From DATBRC01 sp036560485 (lineage in GTDB: Bacteria > Pseudomonadota > Gammaproteobacteria > Burkholderiales > Burkholderiaceae_D): a DNA stretch of 64,000 bases. Positions within the stretch are counted from its first letter, which is position 1. Each line of letters starts with the position of its first letter. Below are positions 41,347-50,792 of this stretch, one piece after another. A program made the position numbers and the translations under genes. Under the pieces are notes generated by a model, which did no database searches, was not told the DNA's origin, and saw only the letters and a list, made by a program, of their open reading frames with translations. The DNA is taken from contig DATBRC010000057.1 in assembly GCA_036560485.1 (NCBI GenBank), positions 1 to 64,000 of the forward strand, given 5' to 3'.

Positions 41347-42117
41347 TTATAGTGATTTAATTCGTTCAACCATCTCGGCGCCAAACGCGATATATGCTTG
41401 CGCACCTTTTGACGCCAGATCAAAATTTACGCCCGGCATGCCATAGGATGGCGCTTCTGCCAATCGCACATTGCGTGGAATGATGGTTTGGAAAACCTTG
41501 TCGCCAAAATGCTGTTCCAGCTGCGCAGAAACTTGCTGTGACAAAGTCATGCGCGGGTCAAACATCACGCGCAACAGGCCAATAATTTTTAGATCGGGGT
41601 TGAGCTTGGCATGTACCTTCTTGATCGTGTTGACCAAGTCGGAGAGGCCTTCCAATGCGTAATACTCGCATTGCATCGGAATGATCACACCATGCGCTGC
41701 GCATAAGCCATTCAATGTCAGCATCGATAACGCCGGCGGACAATCGATCAGCATAAAATCATATTCGGTATCGACTTCTGCCAGCGCATCTTTCAATCGC
41801 TTTTCACGATTGTCGATTTCCACCAGCTCGACTTCTGCGCCTGCCAATTCCCGATTCGCTGGGAGTACATCAAAATTTCCGGTCTCGGAAGTTTGCCGCG
41901 CCGTTTTCACATCCGACATGCCCACCAGGACTTCGTAGATTGATGCAGTCAGTGTTGACTTGTTGATGCCGGCGCCCATCGTTGCATTGCCCTGAGGATC
42001 GAGATCGACCAACAGAACGCGCTGGCCAATTTGTGCCATGCCTGCGGCAAGGTTGACTGCAGTAGTAGTTTTCCCTACTCCGCCTTTTTGATTCGCTACA
42101 CAGAAAATTTTGGCCAT
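41347..42117 (-). CDS. parA: Chromosome partitioning ATPase ParA
   Basis: Deviant Walker-type ATPase of 256 residues that moves ParB-parS complexes. NQKGGVGKTTTAVNLA holds the deviant Walker A with the signature Lys, VLLVDLDPQGNAT is the A' motif and FMLIDCPPALS the Walker B. It is a chromosomal (Soj-like) form lacking the N-terminal extension of plasmid ParA. It lies in the order mnmG-rsmG-parA-parB, 51 bases after rsmG. Confidence 0.97.
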   Translation of the reverse strand: MAKIFCVANQKGGVGKTTTAVNLAAGMAQIGQRVLLVDLDPQGNATMGAGINKSTLTASIYEVLVGMSDVKTARQTSETGNFDVLPANRELAGAEVELVEIDNREKRLKDALAEVDTEYDFMLIDCPPALSMLTLNGLCAAHGVIIPMQCEYYALEGLSDLVNTIKKVHAKLNPDLKIIGLLRVMFDPRMTLSQQVSAQLEQHFGDKVFQTIIPRNVRLAEAPSYGMPGVNFDLASKGAQAYIAFGAEMVERIKSL

Positions 42118-42168
42118 ATTTTATAGATCGTTTTATGCTGCGAAACATGCAGCTTTTTACTGCAATCA

Positions 42169-42837
42169 CTACACAAGTTCTGTGTCTCTTTTAATGAAAA
42201 TCAAATGCCGTTCAGCCGACAATCCCGGCACGTTTAATTTCTCACTCTTTTGCACATGCCACCCTTTCGGCATGCGTGCAATTTCATCTGTCGGCATCAC
42301 ACCTTTCATCGCAATGAATTGGCCATCTTCTGCCAACAAATGTGCTGCCCATGTTACAAAATCTATGAGCTCTGCGAATGCACGCGATGTAATGACATCA
42401 AATTTCTGCGCGACTTGGAGCTGCTCGACTCGCGCAGTATAAATTGTCACGTTTTGCAAATTCAGTTCTGCTTTTACCTGCGTGAGAAATGCCGTTTTCT
42501 TATGCACGGTGTCGATCATCGACACACGCATTTGTGGATTTGCTTCAGCAGCCCAGATTGCCAGCACAATCCCGGGCAATCCACCACCCGATCCTACGTC
42601 CAAGACATTTTTCGCATTCGCAAACGCCGGCACCACTGCCAACGAATCGAGCAAATGCTGTATCGCCATGTGCGCCGGATCTCGCACAGCGGTAAGGTTG
42701 TATACGCCATTCCATTTGATCATTAACGCGAGATAGTCCAACAATTTTTCTATCTGCGCATTATTTATTGCGACATCCAAATTACGTGCGCCCTCTCGCA
42801 ACACTTCTGCTATGCCGACACGATCAAATTGCTTCAT
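42169..42837 (-). CDS. rsmG: 16S rRNA m7G527 methyltransferase RsmG
   Basis: SAM-dependent enzyme of 222 residues that methylates N7 of G527 in 16S rRNA. The SAM site is VLDVGSGGGLPGIVLAI; the family LIKWNGVYNLTAVRDP and SRAFAELIDFV segments follow. Its ATG overlaps the mnmG stop by 4 bases, so translation is coupled. Confidence 0.96.
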   Translation of the reverse strand: MKQFDRVGIAEVLREGARNLDVAINNAQIEKLLDYLALMIKWNGVYNLTAVRDPAHMAIQHLLDSLAVVPAFANAKNVLDVGSGGGLPGIVLAIWAAEANPQMRVSMIDTVHKKTAFLTQVKAELNLQNVTIYTARVEQLQVAQKFDVITSRAFAELIDFVTWAAHLLAEDGQFIAMKGVMPTDEIARMPKGWHVQKSEKLNVPGLSAERHLIFIKRDTELV

Positions 42838-44768
42838 GCTGCCTTTGTATCTGTGGAGGTGTATGCAAAGCCTTTTACGCCCCCTTTTTTGAGATGCACC
42901 AACAATAAGGAAATTGCGGCTGGCGTTACCCCAGAAATTCTTGAAGCTTGTCCCAAGCTTTCTGGACGATGTTTGTTCAACTTTTGTTTCACTTCGATCG
43001 ATAAACCCTTGACCTCCATGTAGTCAAAGTCGATCGGCAATTTCAAATTCTCGTAATGTTCATGACGCGCCACTTCTTTTGCCTGACGGTCTATATAGCC
43101 GGCATATTTAAGCTGGATTTCGAGCTGTTCTTTGACTGCCGCGTCATCCACGCCTGGTCCAGCCACATCTTGTCCATCGCGTCCTTTTAGTGACATCAAG
43201 TTGTCATAGCTAACATTCGGGCGGCTTAGCAAGTCTGCAAGCGCATACTCACGTTCAATATTCTTGCCCAAAACGCGCTCAGCTTCTGCGTCAGACAAGA
43301 CTTTGGGGCTAACCCAGCTTGTTTTCAATCGTTCCAACTCACGCGCCACAGCTTCGCGCTTCTTCTCAAACGCGGCCCATTGCACATCGCCCACGCAGCC
43401 AAGCTTGCGGCCAATTTCTGTCAAACGCATGTCAGCATTGTCTTCACGCAGGCTTAATCGATATTCGGCGCGGCTGGTAAACATACGATACGGCTCTTGT
43501 ACGCCTTGCGTAATCAAATCATCAACCAGTACGCCAAGGTAAGCCTCATCGCGCCCAGGCGTCCATGCATCTCGTTCTTGCGTATAAAGAGCCGCATTCA
43601 GCCCCGCCAGCATGCCCTGCGCTGCCGCCTCTTCATAACCGGTCGTTCCATTGATCTGTCCTGCAAAATACAAACCTTGCACAACCTTTGTTTCCAATGA
43701 AGCCTTTAAGCCACGCGGGTCAAAATAATCATATTCAATGGCGTAGCCGGGCCGGAGTATGTGGGCCTGCTCCAAGCCCACCATCGATTGAACCAACGCC
43801 AACTGAACATCGAATGGCAGACTGGTAGAAATGCCATTCGGATAAAACTCGTTGGTAGTAAGGCCTTCCGGCTCCATAAAAATTTGATGCGAGTCCTTCC
43901 CAGCAAATCGATGAATCTTATCTTCGATTGATGGGCAATACCGCGGACCAACGCCCTCAATTACACCCGTGTACATCGGACTGCGATCCAACCCGGCGCG
44001 GATGATTTCATGCGTCCGTTCATTCGTATGCGTGATCCAGCATGGCAACTGCCTGGGATGCATATCAACCGTTCCCATTACGGAAAATACCGGGATGGGA
44101 TCCAGATCGCCTGGCTGTTCTTGCATCACTGAAAAATTAATAGAACGTCCGTCAATACGTGGCGGCGTTCCCGTTTTTAGTCGGCCTTGTGGCAACTTCA
44201 ATTCTTTCAATCTTGCGGACAACGAAACAGCCGGAGGATCCCCTGCTCGCCCCGCAGAATAATTATTTAAGCCAACGTGAATTTTTCCGTCCAGGAAGGT
44301 GCCGGCTGTTAGCACTACGGCACGGGCGCGAAACTTGATGCCAACTTGGGTAACAGCCCCAACAACGCGATCACCCTCCACCATTAAATCGTCTACCGCC
44401 TGCTGAAACAACCACAAATTTTCCTGATTTTCCAGCCGGTCCCGAATCGCTTTTTTATACAAGATACGATCTGCTTGGGCACGAGTGGCACGAACCGCCG
44501 GCCCTTTTGACGAATTGAGGATACGAAATTGAATACCGGCCTCGTCCGTGGCTATTGCCATCGCCCCACCCATAGCATCGACCTCTTTAACGAGATGCCC
44601 TTTGCCGATTCCGCCAATTGATGGATTGCAAGACATTTGCCCCAGGGTTTCAATATTATGCGTAAGCAAGAGAGTATTTTGACCCATGCGTGCCGAAGCA
44701 AGTGCAGCCTCGGTACCCGCATGGCCGCCACCCACAACGATCACATCAAACTCTTTTGGAAAAAGCAT
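42834..44768 (-). CDS. mnmG: tRNA uridine 34 modification enzyme MnmG (GidA)
   Basis: FAD enzyme of 644 residues that, with MnmE, adds the carboxymethylaminomethyl group to U34 of certain tRNAs. The FAD site is VIVVGGGHAGTEAALASARMG. The signatures GGIGKGHLVKEVDAMGG and GRLKTGTPPRIDG, and the C-terminal helical domain, are intact. The start is the ATG with GAGG 7 bases before it. A TATAAT-like -10 is seen at 44808-44803. Two parS sites lie just upstream. Confidence 0.96.
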   Translation of the reverse strand: MLFPKEFDVIVVGGGHAGTEAALASARMGQNTLLLTHNIETLGQMSCNPSIGGIGKGHLVKEVDAMGGAMAIATDEAGIQFRILNSSKGPAVRATRAQADRILYKKAIRDRLENQENLWLFQQAVDDLMVEGDRVVGAVTQVGIKFRARAVVLTAGTFLDGKIHVGLNNYSAGRAGDPPAVSLSARLKELKLPQGRLKTGTPPRIDGRSINFSVMQEQPGDLDPIPVFSVMGTVDMHPRQLPCWITHTNERTHEIIRAGLDRSPMYTGVIEGVGPRYCPSIEDKIHRFAGKDSHQIFMEPEGLTTNEFYPNGISTSLPFDVQLALVQSMVGLEQAHILRPGYAIEYDYFDPRGLKASLETKVVQGLYFAGQINGTTGYEEAAAQGMLAGLNAALYTQERDAWTPGRDEAYLGVLVDDLITQGVQEPYRMFTSRAEYRLSLREDNADMRLTEIGRKLGCVGDVQWAAFEKKREAVARELERLKTSWVSPKVLSDAEAERVLGKNIEREYALADLLSRPNVSYDNLMSLKGRDGQDVAGPGVDDAAVKEQLEIQLKYAGYIDRQAKEVARHEHYENLKLPIDFDYMEVKGLSIEVKQKLNKHRPESLGQASRISGVTPAAISLLLVHLKKGGVKGFAYTSTDTKAA

Positions 44769-44856
44769 TTTTCGCCTCGTCAGAGACAACTAGAGAGGCG
44801 AGATTATAAAGTCTTTTAACCTGCCGCGCGCATATCTCCACGTGTTTGTGTCGATA

Positions 44857-44872
44857 TGTTTCACGTGAAACA
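44857..44872. promoter_or_regulatory. parS centromere site, perfect consensus
   Basis: TGTTTCACGTGAAACA matches the canonical parS 16-mer in every position. ParB binds here to organise the replication-origin region for segregation. It lies 89 bases upstream of mnmG, in the same cluster as parA and parB. Confidence 0.95.
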
Positions 44873-44900
44873 CAAACAATCAATAATTTAGATTGGGGAG

Positions 44901-44916
44901 CGTTTCACGTGAAACA
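44901..44916. promoter_or_regulatory. parS centromere site, one mismatch
   Basis: CGTTTCACGTGAAACA differs from the parS consensus only at the first base. Its centre is 44 bases from the perfect site, so the two form a close pair between mnmG and the TauE-type gene. Confidence 0.92.
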
Positions 44917-44921
44917 TTAAA

Positions 44922-45698
44922 TCAGGCGGGAAAGAATGCGTCCCTGCTCGTTTTAAGGATTAAGAGGGAAACGACAAATAAAAATATTTTCCGAATGAAT
45001 TGACTCCCACGGCTCATAGCCAGATGGCTTCCGGCTATGGAGCCCGCAACGTTTAGTATGGCCATAACCAAACCGACCTTCCATAACACATGGCCACTAT
45101 AACTAAACCATATTAATGCAGCGAGATTGCAGGCAACGTTTACAACCTTGGCAGCTGCTGAGGCCCTTAGAAAATCAAACCCGAAGAACCGTACGAACAA
45201 GAACACTAAAAAACTACCAGTTCCTGGACCAAAAAAGCCATCGTAAAATCCAATACAGCCTCCTATCATTACAGCCCAGAATGATTCCTTCATCCCTTTA
45301 TGCAAAGGCGCATGAATATGTCCCAGCTCTTTTTTGCTAATGGTATAAAGTGCTATAAAAATTAAAATGAGCGGTAAGAATTTGCGAATAAGCTCGGTCG
45401 AGATATATGTAACGGTATAAGCGCCCGTAAATGCCATAACAAAAGCCGCCAACGCAGCCGGCGCAACAGCGCCCCATTTCAAGGGAACTCTCTTGGAAAA
45501 ACTAAGGGCGGCAAACGATGTTCCCCATAGGCCCGCCAATTTATTTGTACCGAATAGCGTTGCCGCCAGCGCATTGGGGAAAGCGGAGAATAAAGCAGGA
45601 AGTTGAATGAGCCCGCCGCCGCCAACCACCGCATCAACCAGCCCAGCTAGAAATGCGGCAGCATACAGAGCCAGAGAATACATGTTCATATCAACCAT
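44922..45698 (-). CDS. TauE/SafE family membrane exporter
   Basis: Inner-membrane protein of 258 residues with about eight hydrophobic helices. Family motifs are AAFLAGLVDAVVGGGGLIQLPAL at the start and GGCIGFYDGFFGPGTGSFLVFLFV in the repeat half. Relatives export sulfite or sulfoacetate, or take up small acids. The exact substrate is unknown. Several in-frame ATGs at the start (codons 1, 4 and 6) are possible. Confidence 0.9.
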   Translation of the reverse strand: MVDMNMYSLALYAAAFLAGLVDAVVGGGGLIQLPALFSAFPNALAATLFGTNKLAGLWGTSFAALSFSKRVPLKWGAVAPAALAAFVMAFTGAYTVTYISTELIRKFLPLILIFIALYTISKKELGHIHAPLHKGMKESFWAVMIGGCIGFYDGFFGPGTGSFLVFLFVRFFGFDFLRASAAAKVVNVACNLAALIWFSYSGHVLWKVGLVMAILNVAGSIAGSHLAMSRGSQFIRKIFLFVVSLLILKTSRDAFFPA

Positions 45699-45802
45699 GC
45701 CGGCTGAACCCTTTCATTTATCCTCATGACTCAAGTTCACGATTTACTTTGTCGTCACATTAATGGTTAGGGTTAGTCTTAGATTTGGCACCACAAAATA
45801 AA

Positions 45803-45835
45803 ACAGGCTTTTACGTATTTCTCGTAAAAGCCTGT
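45803..45835 (-). terminator. Terminator of the liv-type operon
   Basis: Perfect 13-base arms ACAGGCTTTTACG and CGTAAAAGCCTGT around a 7-base loop, about 50 bases past the stop of the liv permease gene. On the minus strand TTTTATTTTG follows, a typical Rho-independent end. Confidence 0.88.
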
Positions 45836-45884
45836 AGTGTACCCGGAACAAAACCCCGATCGTGTTTTGCTTTGCAGTTTTAGA

Positions 45885-46856
45885 TCACTTGGTGCGTGCC
45901 TTGCCAAAATGGGCAATGATTTCTCCAATGATTCCGCGGCGGAATGAAAGCACACAAATAATAAAAATAAATCCGGTCACAATATTTACCGATTCGCCCA
46001 ACGTTCCAAACCATTCAATATGTGTCACGCTCAACAGCCAATTACCGATATCACCAAGCTTGTTTTCCAGCGCAATGATAATGAAAGCGCCCAAGATCGG
46101 ACCCACGATAGTTTCCACTCCACCAACCAAGGTCATAAGAATTACCAAGCCAGACAAGCTCCAGTGGACATTGGATAACGTCTCGAATCCTTGCACGGAG
46201 GTTTGCATAGCACCTGCTAAGCCCGCCAAGGCTGCCGACAATACAAATGCAACGAGTTTATATTTATCAACGTCATAACCAAGCGAGATAGCACGTGGTT
46301 CATTTTCTTTTACCGCCTTCAACACTTGCCCAAATGGCGAATGAACAATGCGAGTAATCAGGGCGAGCATAGCAATAAAAATTGCTAACACTACGAAATA
46401 CATCGTCAGATCATTGCTGAGATCAATTAGACCTAACAACTTACCGCGGGGCACGCCTTGCAAGCCATCTTCCCCACCAGTTTGCGGAAGTTGTAAGCAC
46501 AAGAAATAGATCATTTGCGCCATAGCAAGTGTAATCATCGAAAAATAAATACCTTGCCGTCTGATAGCCAATCCGCCGACAACTGCGCCTACTAAGGCCC
46601 CAGCTGTTGTGCCCAAAAGCAAACCTATTTCTGGTGTCACGCCCCAATTTTTCAATGCATAGCCGGTGATATAACCTGCCGTGCCAAAGAAAGCCGCGTG
46701 GCCAAATGAAAGTAAGCCTGTATAACCCATCAGCAAATTGAATGCACTAGCAAATAGAGCAAAGCAAAGTAACTGCATTAAAAAGATCGGATACAAAAAG
46801 AACGGCGCTGCTACCGCCAAAACTATTGCAACTCCGTATCCAACTTTTTTATTCAT
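45885..46856 (-). CDS. livM: Branched-chain amino-acid-type ABC permease LivM
   Basis: Inner-membrane permease of 323 residues with about ten hydrophobic helices. Typical LivM wording: MGYTGLLSFGHAAFFGTAGYI, AVVGGLAIRRQGIYFSMITLAMAQ, and the ATPase-contact loop VKENEPRAISLGYDVDKYKL. The ATG at MNKKVG is chosen over a Cys/Gly-rich extension. Last gene of the operon, followed by a strong terminator. Confidence 0.93.
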   Translation of the reverse strand: MNKKVGYGVAIVLAVAAPFFLYPIFLMQLLCFALFASAFNLLMGYTGLLSFGHAAFFGTAGYITGYALKNWGVTPEIGLLLGTTAGALVGAVVGGLAIRRQGIYFSMITLAMAQMIYFLCLQLPQTGGEDGLQGVPRGKLLGLIDLSNDLTMYFVVLAIFIAMLALITRIVHSPFGQVLKAVKENEPRAISLGYDVDKYKLVAFVLSAALAGLAGAMQTSVQGFETLSNVHWSLSGLVILMTLVGGVETIVGPILGAFIIIALENKLGDIGNWLLSVTHIEWFGTLGESVNIVTGFIFIICVLSFRRGIIGEIIAHFGKARTK

Positions 46857-46932
46857 GATTCCACCATTTCTGCCGGCACTCCCGGCCTTACACATTCAGA
46901 TAAACACTCGCCTATTATTAAGAAGGTTGACT

Positions 46933-47817
46933 TTACTTCTCTTTACCGAATAAGCCTGCTGGCCGGATCATCAAGACAATCGCCATAATAATAAAGACTA
47001 CAGTCGCAGAAACTTGAGGATAGAAAACGCGCGTCAAGCCTTCAATAAGGCCCAGTCCCAAGCCGGTAATAATCGACCCAAGGATCGAACCCATTCCGCC
47101 GATAACAACTACGGCGAATACGACAATAATAAGGTTGGAACCCATCAGCGGATTTACCTGAATGACAGGCGCAGCGAGAACGCCGCCGAAACCGGCTAGA
47201 GCAGCTCCGAAGCCATAGGTAAGCGTCACCATGAGCGGGACATTAATACCGAATGCTTCTACCAATTTTGGATTTTCTGTACCAGCTCGCAAATACGCAC
47301 CCAGCTTGGTTTTTTCAATGACAAACCATGTTGAGAAACAGACAACCAACGATGCTACGACTACCCATGCACGATAATTCGGCAAAAACATGAAGCCCAG
47401 GTTTGTTGATCCCGACAGAGCTTCCGGTACTGAATAAGGTTGTCCGGAAACACCAAAGAATGATCTAAACAATCCTTCGATAACTAAGGTGACACCGAAT
47501 GTGAATAACAAGCCATATATGGGGTCTAATTTATATAGCCGCTTGAGCATGGTCTTCTCAACCAATATACCGAATACACCCACTAGAAGTGGCGCTGCAA
47601 TCAGCATGACCCAATAATTCACGCCAAAATAATTCATTGCCATCCATGTGATAAATGCACCCATCATATACATGGCGCCATGGGCAAAATTAATTACGTT
47701 AAGCAAGCCGAAAATAACAGCCAAGCCTAGTGACAACATCGCATAAAACGAGCCATTGACTAAACCGATTAAGAGCTGGCTTAACAACGCTTGCAAGGGA
47801 AGGCCGAATATTTCCAT
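46933..47817 (-). CDS. livH: Branched-chain amino-acid-type ABC permease LivH
   Basis: Inner-membrane permease of 294 residues with about eight helices. LivH motifs: LLIGLVNGSFYAMLSLGLAVIFG, LLNVINFAHGAMYMMGAF and the coupling loop LGAYLRAGTENPKLVEAFGIN. It pairs with LivM as a heterodimeric channel. It lies downstream of the binding-protein gene across a GC-rich hairpin. Confidence 0.94.
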   Translation of the reverse strand: MEIFGLPLQALLSQLLIGLVNGSFYAMLSLGLAVIFGLLNVINFAHGAMYMMGAFITWMAMNYFGVNYWVMLIAAPLLVGVFGILVEKTMLKRLYKLDPIYGLLFTFGVTLVIEGLFRSFFGVSGQPYSVPEALSGSTNLGFMFLPNYRAWVVVASLVVCFSTWFVIEKTKLGAYLRAGTENPKLVEAFGINVPLMVTLTYGFGAALAGFGGVLAAPVIQVNPLMGSNLIIVVFAVVVIGGMGSILGSIITGLGLGLIEGLTRVFYPQVSATVVFIIMAIVLMIRPAGLFGKEK

Positions 47818-47863
47818 AGCAATATAAAGAGAAGATCACCCGAAGGTGAGAAACCAAAGAATA

Positions 47864-47890
47864 CGGCGCGCCTAAATACACGGCGCGCCG
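47864..47890 (-). terminator. GC-rich intercistronic hairpin after livK
   Basis: Arms CGGCGCGCC (47864-47872) and GGCGCGCCG (47882-47890) are perfect complements around a 9-base loop, in the 85-base gap between the binding-protein and first permease genes. No T run follows directly, so it more likely stabilises the upstream message or partly attenuates transcription. This would explain more binding protein than permease. Confidence 0.6.
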
Positions 47891-47902
47891 CGGACAGAAC
47901 AG

Positions 47903-49117
47903 TTATTTCCAGAGTGCGCAGGTCGATTCAGCTTTGGTCATGTACGCCTTGTCGCCTGGGATCGTTTCCACCACTTTGAAATAATCCCATGGTGCTTTCG
48001 ATTCAGCAGGTGTTTTCACTTGCATCAGGTACATGTCATGCACCATGCGGCCATCCGGACGGATCACGCCATTGGCGGTGAACATGTCGCTGATCTTGGT
48101 CTTTTTCAGCTGCTCCATGACCTTGTCGCCATCGTCGGTACCGATTGCCTTGACCGCATTCAAGTAGGTACGTGTTGCCGAGTAATCCGCTGCCTGCAAA
48201 TAAGTAGGCTCTACTTTGCGAACGGCATAGAAGCGTTTGGACCATGCGCGTGTTTCCGGATTCAAATCCCAATACCAGGCGCTGGTCAAGTACATACCTT
48301 TGGTCAATTCCAACCCGAGGGAATGAATATCCGGTTCAAACATCAACAAGCCGGCCAGTTTCATCGATTTGGTGATGCCAAATTCGTTGGCGGCTTTGAT
48401 GGTGTTGACGGTGTCGCCACCAGCGTTTGCCATACCGAGGATTTGTGCGCCGGAAGACTGTGCCTGCAACAGGAATGACGAGAAATCCGATGCCGACAAT
48501 GGATGCTTGACTTCGCCGACAACAGTGCCGCCGTTGGCTTTGACCACATCGCTGGTGTCTTTTTCCAATGCTGCACCGAATGCATAGTCAGCGGTCAGGA
48601 AGAACCATTTCTTGCCGCCTTGTTTGACGATCGCACCACCGGTGCCGCGTGCCAATGCTGCGGTGTCATATGCATAATGCACGGTGTACGGGGAACAAGC
48701 GGCATTGGTCAATGCGGTCGAAGCGGCGCCGATTGAGATGAATGGCTTTTTCTTTTCTTGCGCAACCTTGGCCATCGCCAGGTTGGTCGCAGAATTGGTA
48801 CCGCCCAACAACATGTCGAGACCTTGGGTATCGAACCATTCGCGTGCTTTACTTGCCGCGATATCGGCTTTATTCAAATGGTCGGCAACCACGAATTCAA
48901 TCTTTTTGCCATTGATGCTGCCGCCCATATCGGCAATCGCCATCTTGACTGCTTCAACACCGCCTGGACCGTCCAGGTCCGCATACACGCCTGACATATC
49001 GGTGATCAAACCGATCTTGATGACGTCGCCTGAAATTTCGGCTGAAGCCGGTGCCACATAGCCCATTACCGCAGCAGCGGATACGGCCAAGGTCAGTGTT
49101 TTTAATTTAAATTGCAT
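47903..49117 (-). CDS. livK: Periplasmic binding protein, Liv/urea/amide type
   Basis: Solute receptor of 404 residues. A signal peptide (MQFKLKTLTLAVSAAAVMGYVAPASA, cleavage before EISG) precedes a Periplas_BP_6 fold: VIKIGLITDMSGVYADLDGPGGVEAVKMA, LLGGTNSATNLAMAKVAQEKKKPFIS, and FFLTADYAFGAALEKDTSDVV. It is larger than classic LivK (about 370) and in the Burkholderiales group whose ligands range from amino acids to aromatic or short organic acids. The neighbouring dehydrogenases suggest an organic-acid ligand; this is inference. Confidence 0.88.
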   Translation of the reverse strand: MQFKLKTLTLAVSAAAVMGYVAPASAEISGDVIKIGLITDMSGVYADLDGPGGVEAVKMAIADMGGSINGKKIEFVVADHLNKADIAASKAREWFDTQGLDMLLGGTNSATNLAMAKVAQEKKKPFISIGAASTALTNAACSPYTVHYAYDTAALARGTGGAIVKQGGKKWFFLTADYAFGAALEKDTSDVVKANGGTVVGEVKHPLSASDFSSFLLQAQSSGAQILGMANAGGDTVNTIKAANEFGITKSMKLAGLLMFEPDIHSLGLELTKGMYLTSAWYWDLNPETRAWSKRFYAVRKVEPTYLQAADYSATRTYLNAVKAIGTDDGDKVMEQLKKTKISDMFTANGVIRPDGRMVHDMYLMQVKTPAESKAPWDYFKVVETIPGDKAYMTKAESTCALWK

Positions 49118-49168
49118 GAAGCTCTCCTATCTAATTTTACAAAGACTAACGTCTTCTTATTAACAAAG

Positions 49169-49879
49169 TTATACGCCCAAAAGTGTGTTCAAGACTGGCA
49201 TCTTGGCGTCCAATTCTGATGCAGCAAAAGCCTCAACAACCTGGCCATGCTCCACCACATAAAACCGATCCGCCAATGGAGCAGCGAAGCGGAAATTCTG
49301 TTCAACCATCACAATGGTATAGCCCATCGCCTTCAGGGTAAGGATCATGCGCGCCAGTGCTTGCACGATCACAGGAGCCAATCCCTCGGAAATCTCATCA
49401 AGCAATAAAAGTCGCGAACCTGTACGCAAAATGCGTCCAACTGCTAGCATTTGTTGCTCGCCGCCGGACAGGCGTGTTCCCTGACTAGTTTTGCGTTCTT
49501 TTAAATTGGGGAACATGTCATAGATCTCTTCTATCGACATGCCTTTATTTGTCTTCGATACCATCGGGGGCAACAGCAGGTTTTCTTCCGTCGAAAGAGA
49601 AGAAAAGATACCGCGCTCTTCCGGACAATAACCAACACCAAGATGGGCAATCTTGTATGTTGGAAGGCCGATCGATTCAACGCCGTTGATTTTAATGGAG
49701 CCTTTACGAACGCCCGTTAAACCCATAATGGCGCGCAATGTGGTGGTACGGCCGGCACCATTTCGTCCAAGCAAAGTTACCACTTCACCTTGATTTACCT
49801 TCAAATTTATGTCGTGCAGAATATGCGACTCGCCATACCAGGCGTGCAGATTACTAATTTCGAGTGCGGTCTCAGCCAT
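49169..49879 (-). CDS. livF: Branched-chain amino-acid-type ABC ATPase LivF
   Basis: Cytoplasmic ATPase of 236 residues. Walker A reads GRNGAGRTT: the usual catalytic Lys is Arg44 (codon CGT). Signature LSGGEQQM, Walker B LLLLDEISEGLAP (Ile where Pro is usual) and the switch His region VEQNFRFA (Gln where His is usual, normal for LivF). The Arg variant may be a known lineage variant; activity would then depend on the LivG site or on Arg acting for Lys. It overlaps the livG stop by one base. Confidence 0.92.
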   Translation of the reverse strand: MAETALEISNLHAWYGESHILHDINLKVNQGEVVTLLGRNGAGRTTTLRAIMGLTGVRKGSIKINGVESIGLPTYKIAHLGVGYCPEERGIFSSLSTEENLLLPPMVSKTNKGMSIEEIYDMFPNLKERKTSQGTRLSGGEQQMLAVGRILRTGSRLLLLDEISEGLAPVIVQALARMILTLKAMGYTIVMVEQNFRFAAPLADRFYVVEHGQVVEAFAASELDAKMPVLNTLLGV

Positions 49880-50649
49880 TAATGCGCTCCTTCCATCGCG
49901 CCGGAAGTCGTACCCATATACGCCTCCATCACTTGTGGATTCTTGGATACCTCTTCGTAGTTGCCTTCTGCCAGCATGGCACCACGCTGCAAAACCGAGA
50001 TTCTGTCGCAGATACCCGAAACCACGCTCATATTATGTTCAACCATCAGGATGGTACGACCGGCAGATACTTTTTTAATCAGAGTAGTTACGCGATGCAC
50101 ATCCTCGTGCCCCATACCTTGAGTCGGCTCATCCAACAGCATCAGCTCCGGTTCCATCGCCAATGTTGTGGCAATTTCAAGCGCACGCTTCCGCCCATAA
50201 GGAAGGTCCACCGTTAAAGAATCAGCAAAATCCGCCAAATCCACCTCAGCTAACAATGCCATTGCCCGGTCATTTAAGTGAGACAAAGTCTTTTCACTTT
50301 TCCAAAAATGGAACGACGTACCCAATTTCCGTTGCAGTCCAATACGCACATTTTCCAGTACGCTCATGTGCGGGAAAACTGCGGAAATCTGGAAAGAGCG
50401 AATGATGCCTTGACGCGATATTTGGGCTGATTTAGCGGCAGTTATATCTTTGCCGTTAAAAAGAATTTGGCCGGAGCTTGGGGTCAGAAATTTGGTTAAC
50501 AGGTTAAAACAGGTTGTTTTTCCTGCGCCATTTGGCCCAATCAATGCATGGATGTGACCACGTTGAATTTGCAGATTCACAGAACTAACCGCCGTGAATC
50601 CCTTGAATTCTTTGGTGAGCTGCTTTGTCTCTAAGATGACATCGGTCAT
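49879..50649 (-). CDS. livG: Branched-chain amino-acid-type ABC ATPase LivG
   Basis: Cytoplasmic ATPase of 256 residues with a normal Walker A (GPNGAGKTT, Lys44), Walker B LMLLDEPTQGM and switch MVEHNMSVV. The signature segment is divergent (LPYGRKRALEIA), as often in LivG. It forms the ATPase pair with LivF. First gene of the operon livG-livF-livK-livH-livM; the gene order with ATPases first is unusual but intact. Confidence 0.94.
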   Translation of the reverse strand: MTDVILETKQLTKEFKGFTAVSSVNLQIQRGHIHALIGPNGAGKTTCFNLLTKFLTPSSGQILFNGKDITAAKSAQISRQGIIRSFQISAVFPHMSVLENVRIGLQRKLGTSFHFWKSEKTLSHLNDRAMALLAEVDLADFADSLTVDLPYGRKRALEIATTLAMEPELMLLDEPTQGMGHEDVHRVTTLIKKVSAGRTILMVEHNMSVVSGICDRISVLQRGAMLAEGNYEEVSKNPQVMEAYMGTTSGAMEGAH

Positions 50650-50792
50650 CGTATCTCCCTGTTGCTATTTATACATCATTTACGCAATTTGCGTATCATA
50701 CCGTCCTCAATGCTCTCCGGCAATAAAAATTGTATGAAACTCAACAGTGCTTGATGAATCTCAATTTTTACATGCATCTTGACAGCAATTAG

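Noticed and set aside
44772..44801. Hairpin pairing the mnmG ribosome site (TCGCCTC with GAGGCGA)
   Set aside because: The 5' arm overlaps the predicted -10/start region, so most of it would not be in the mRNA from that promoter.
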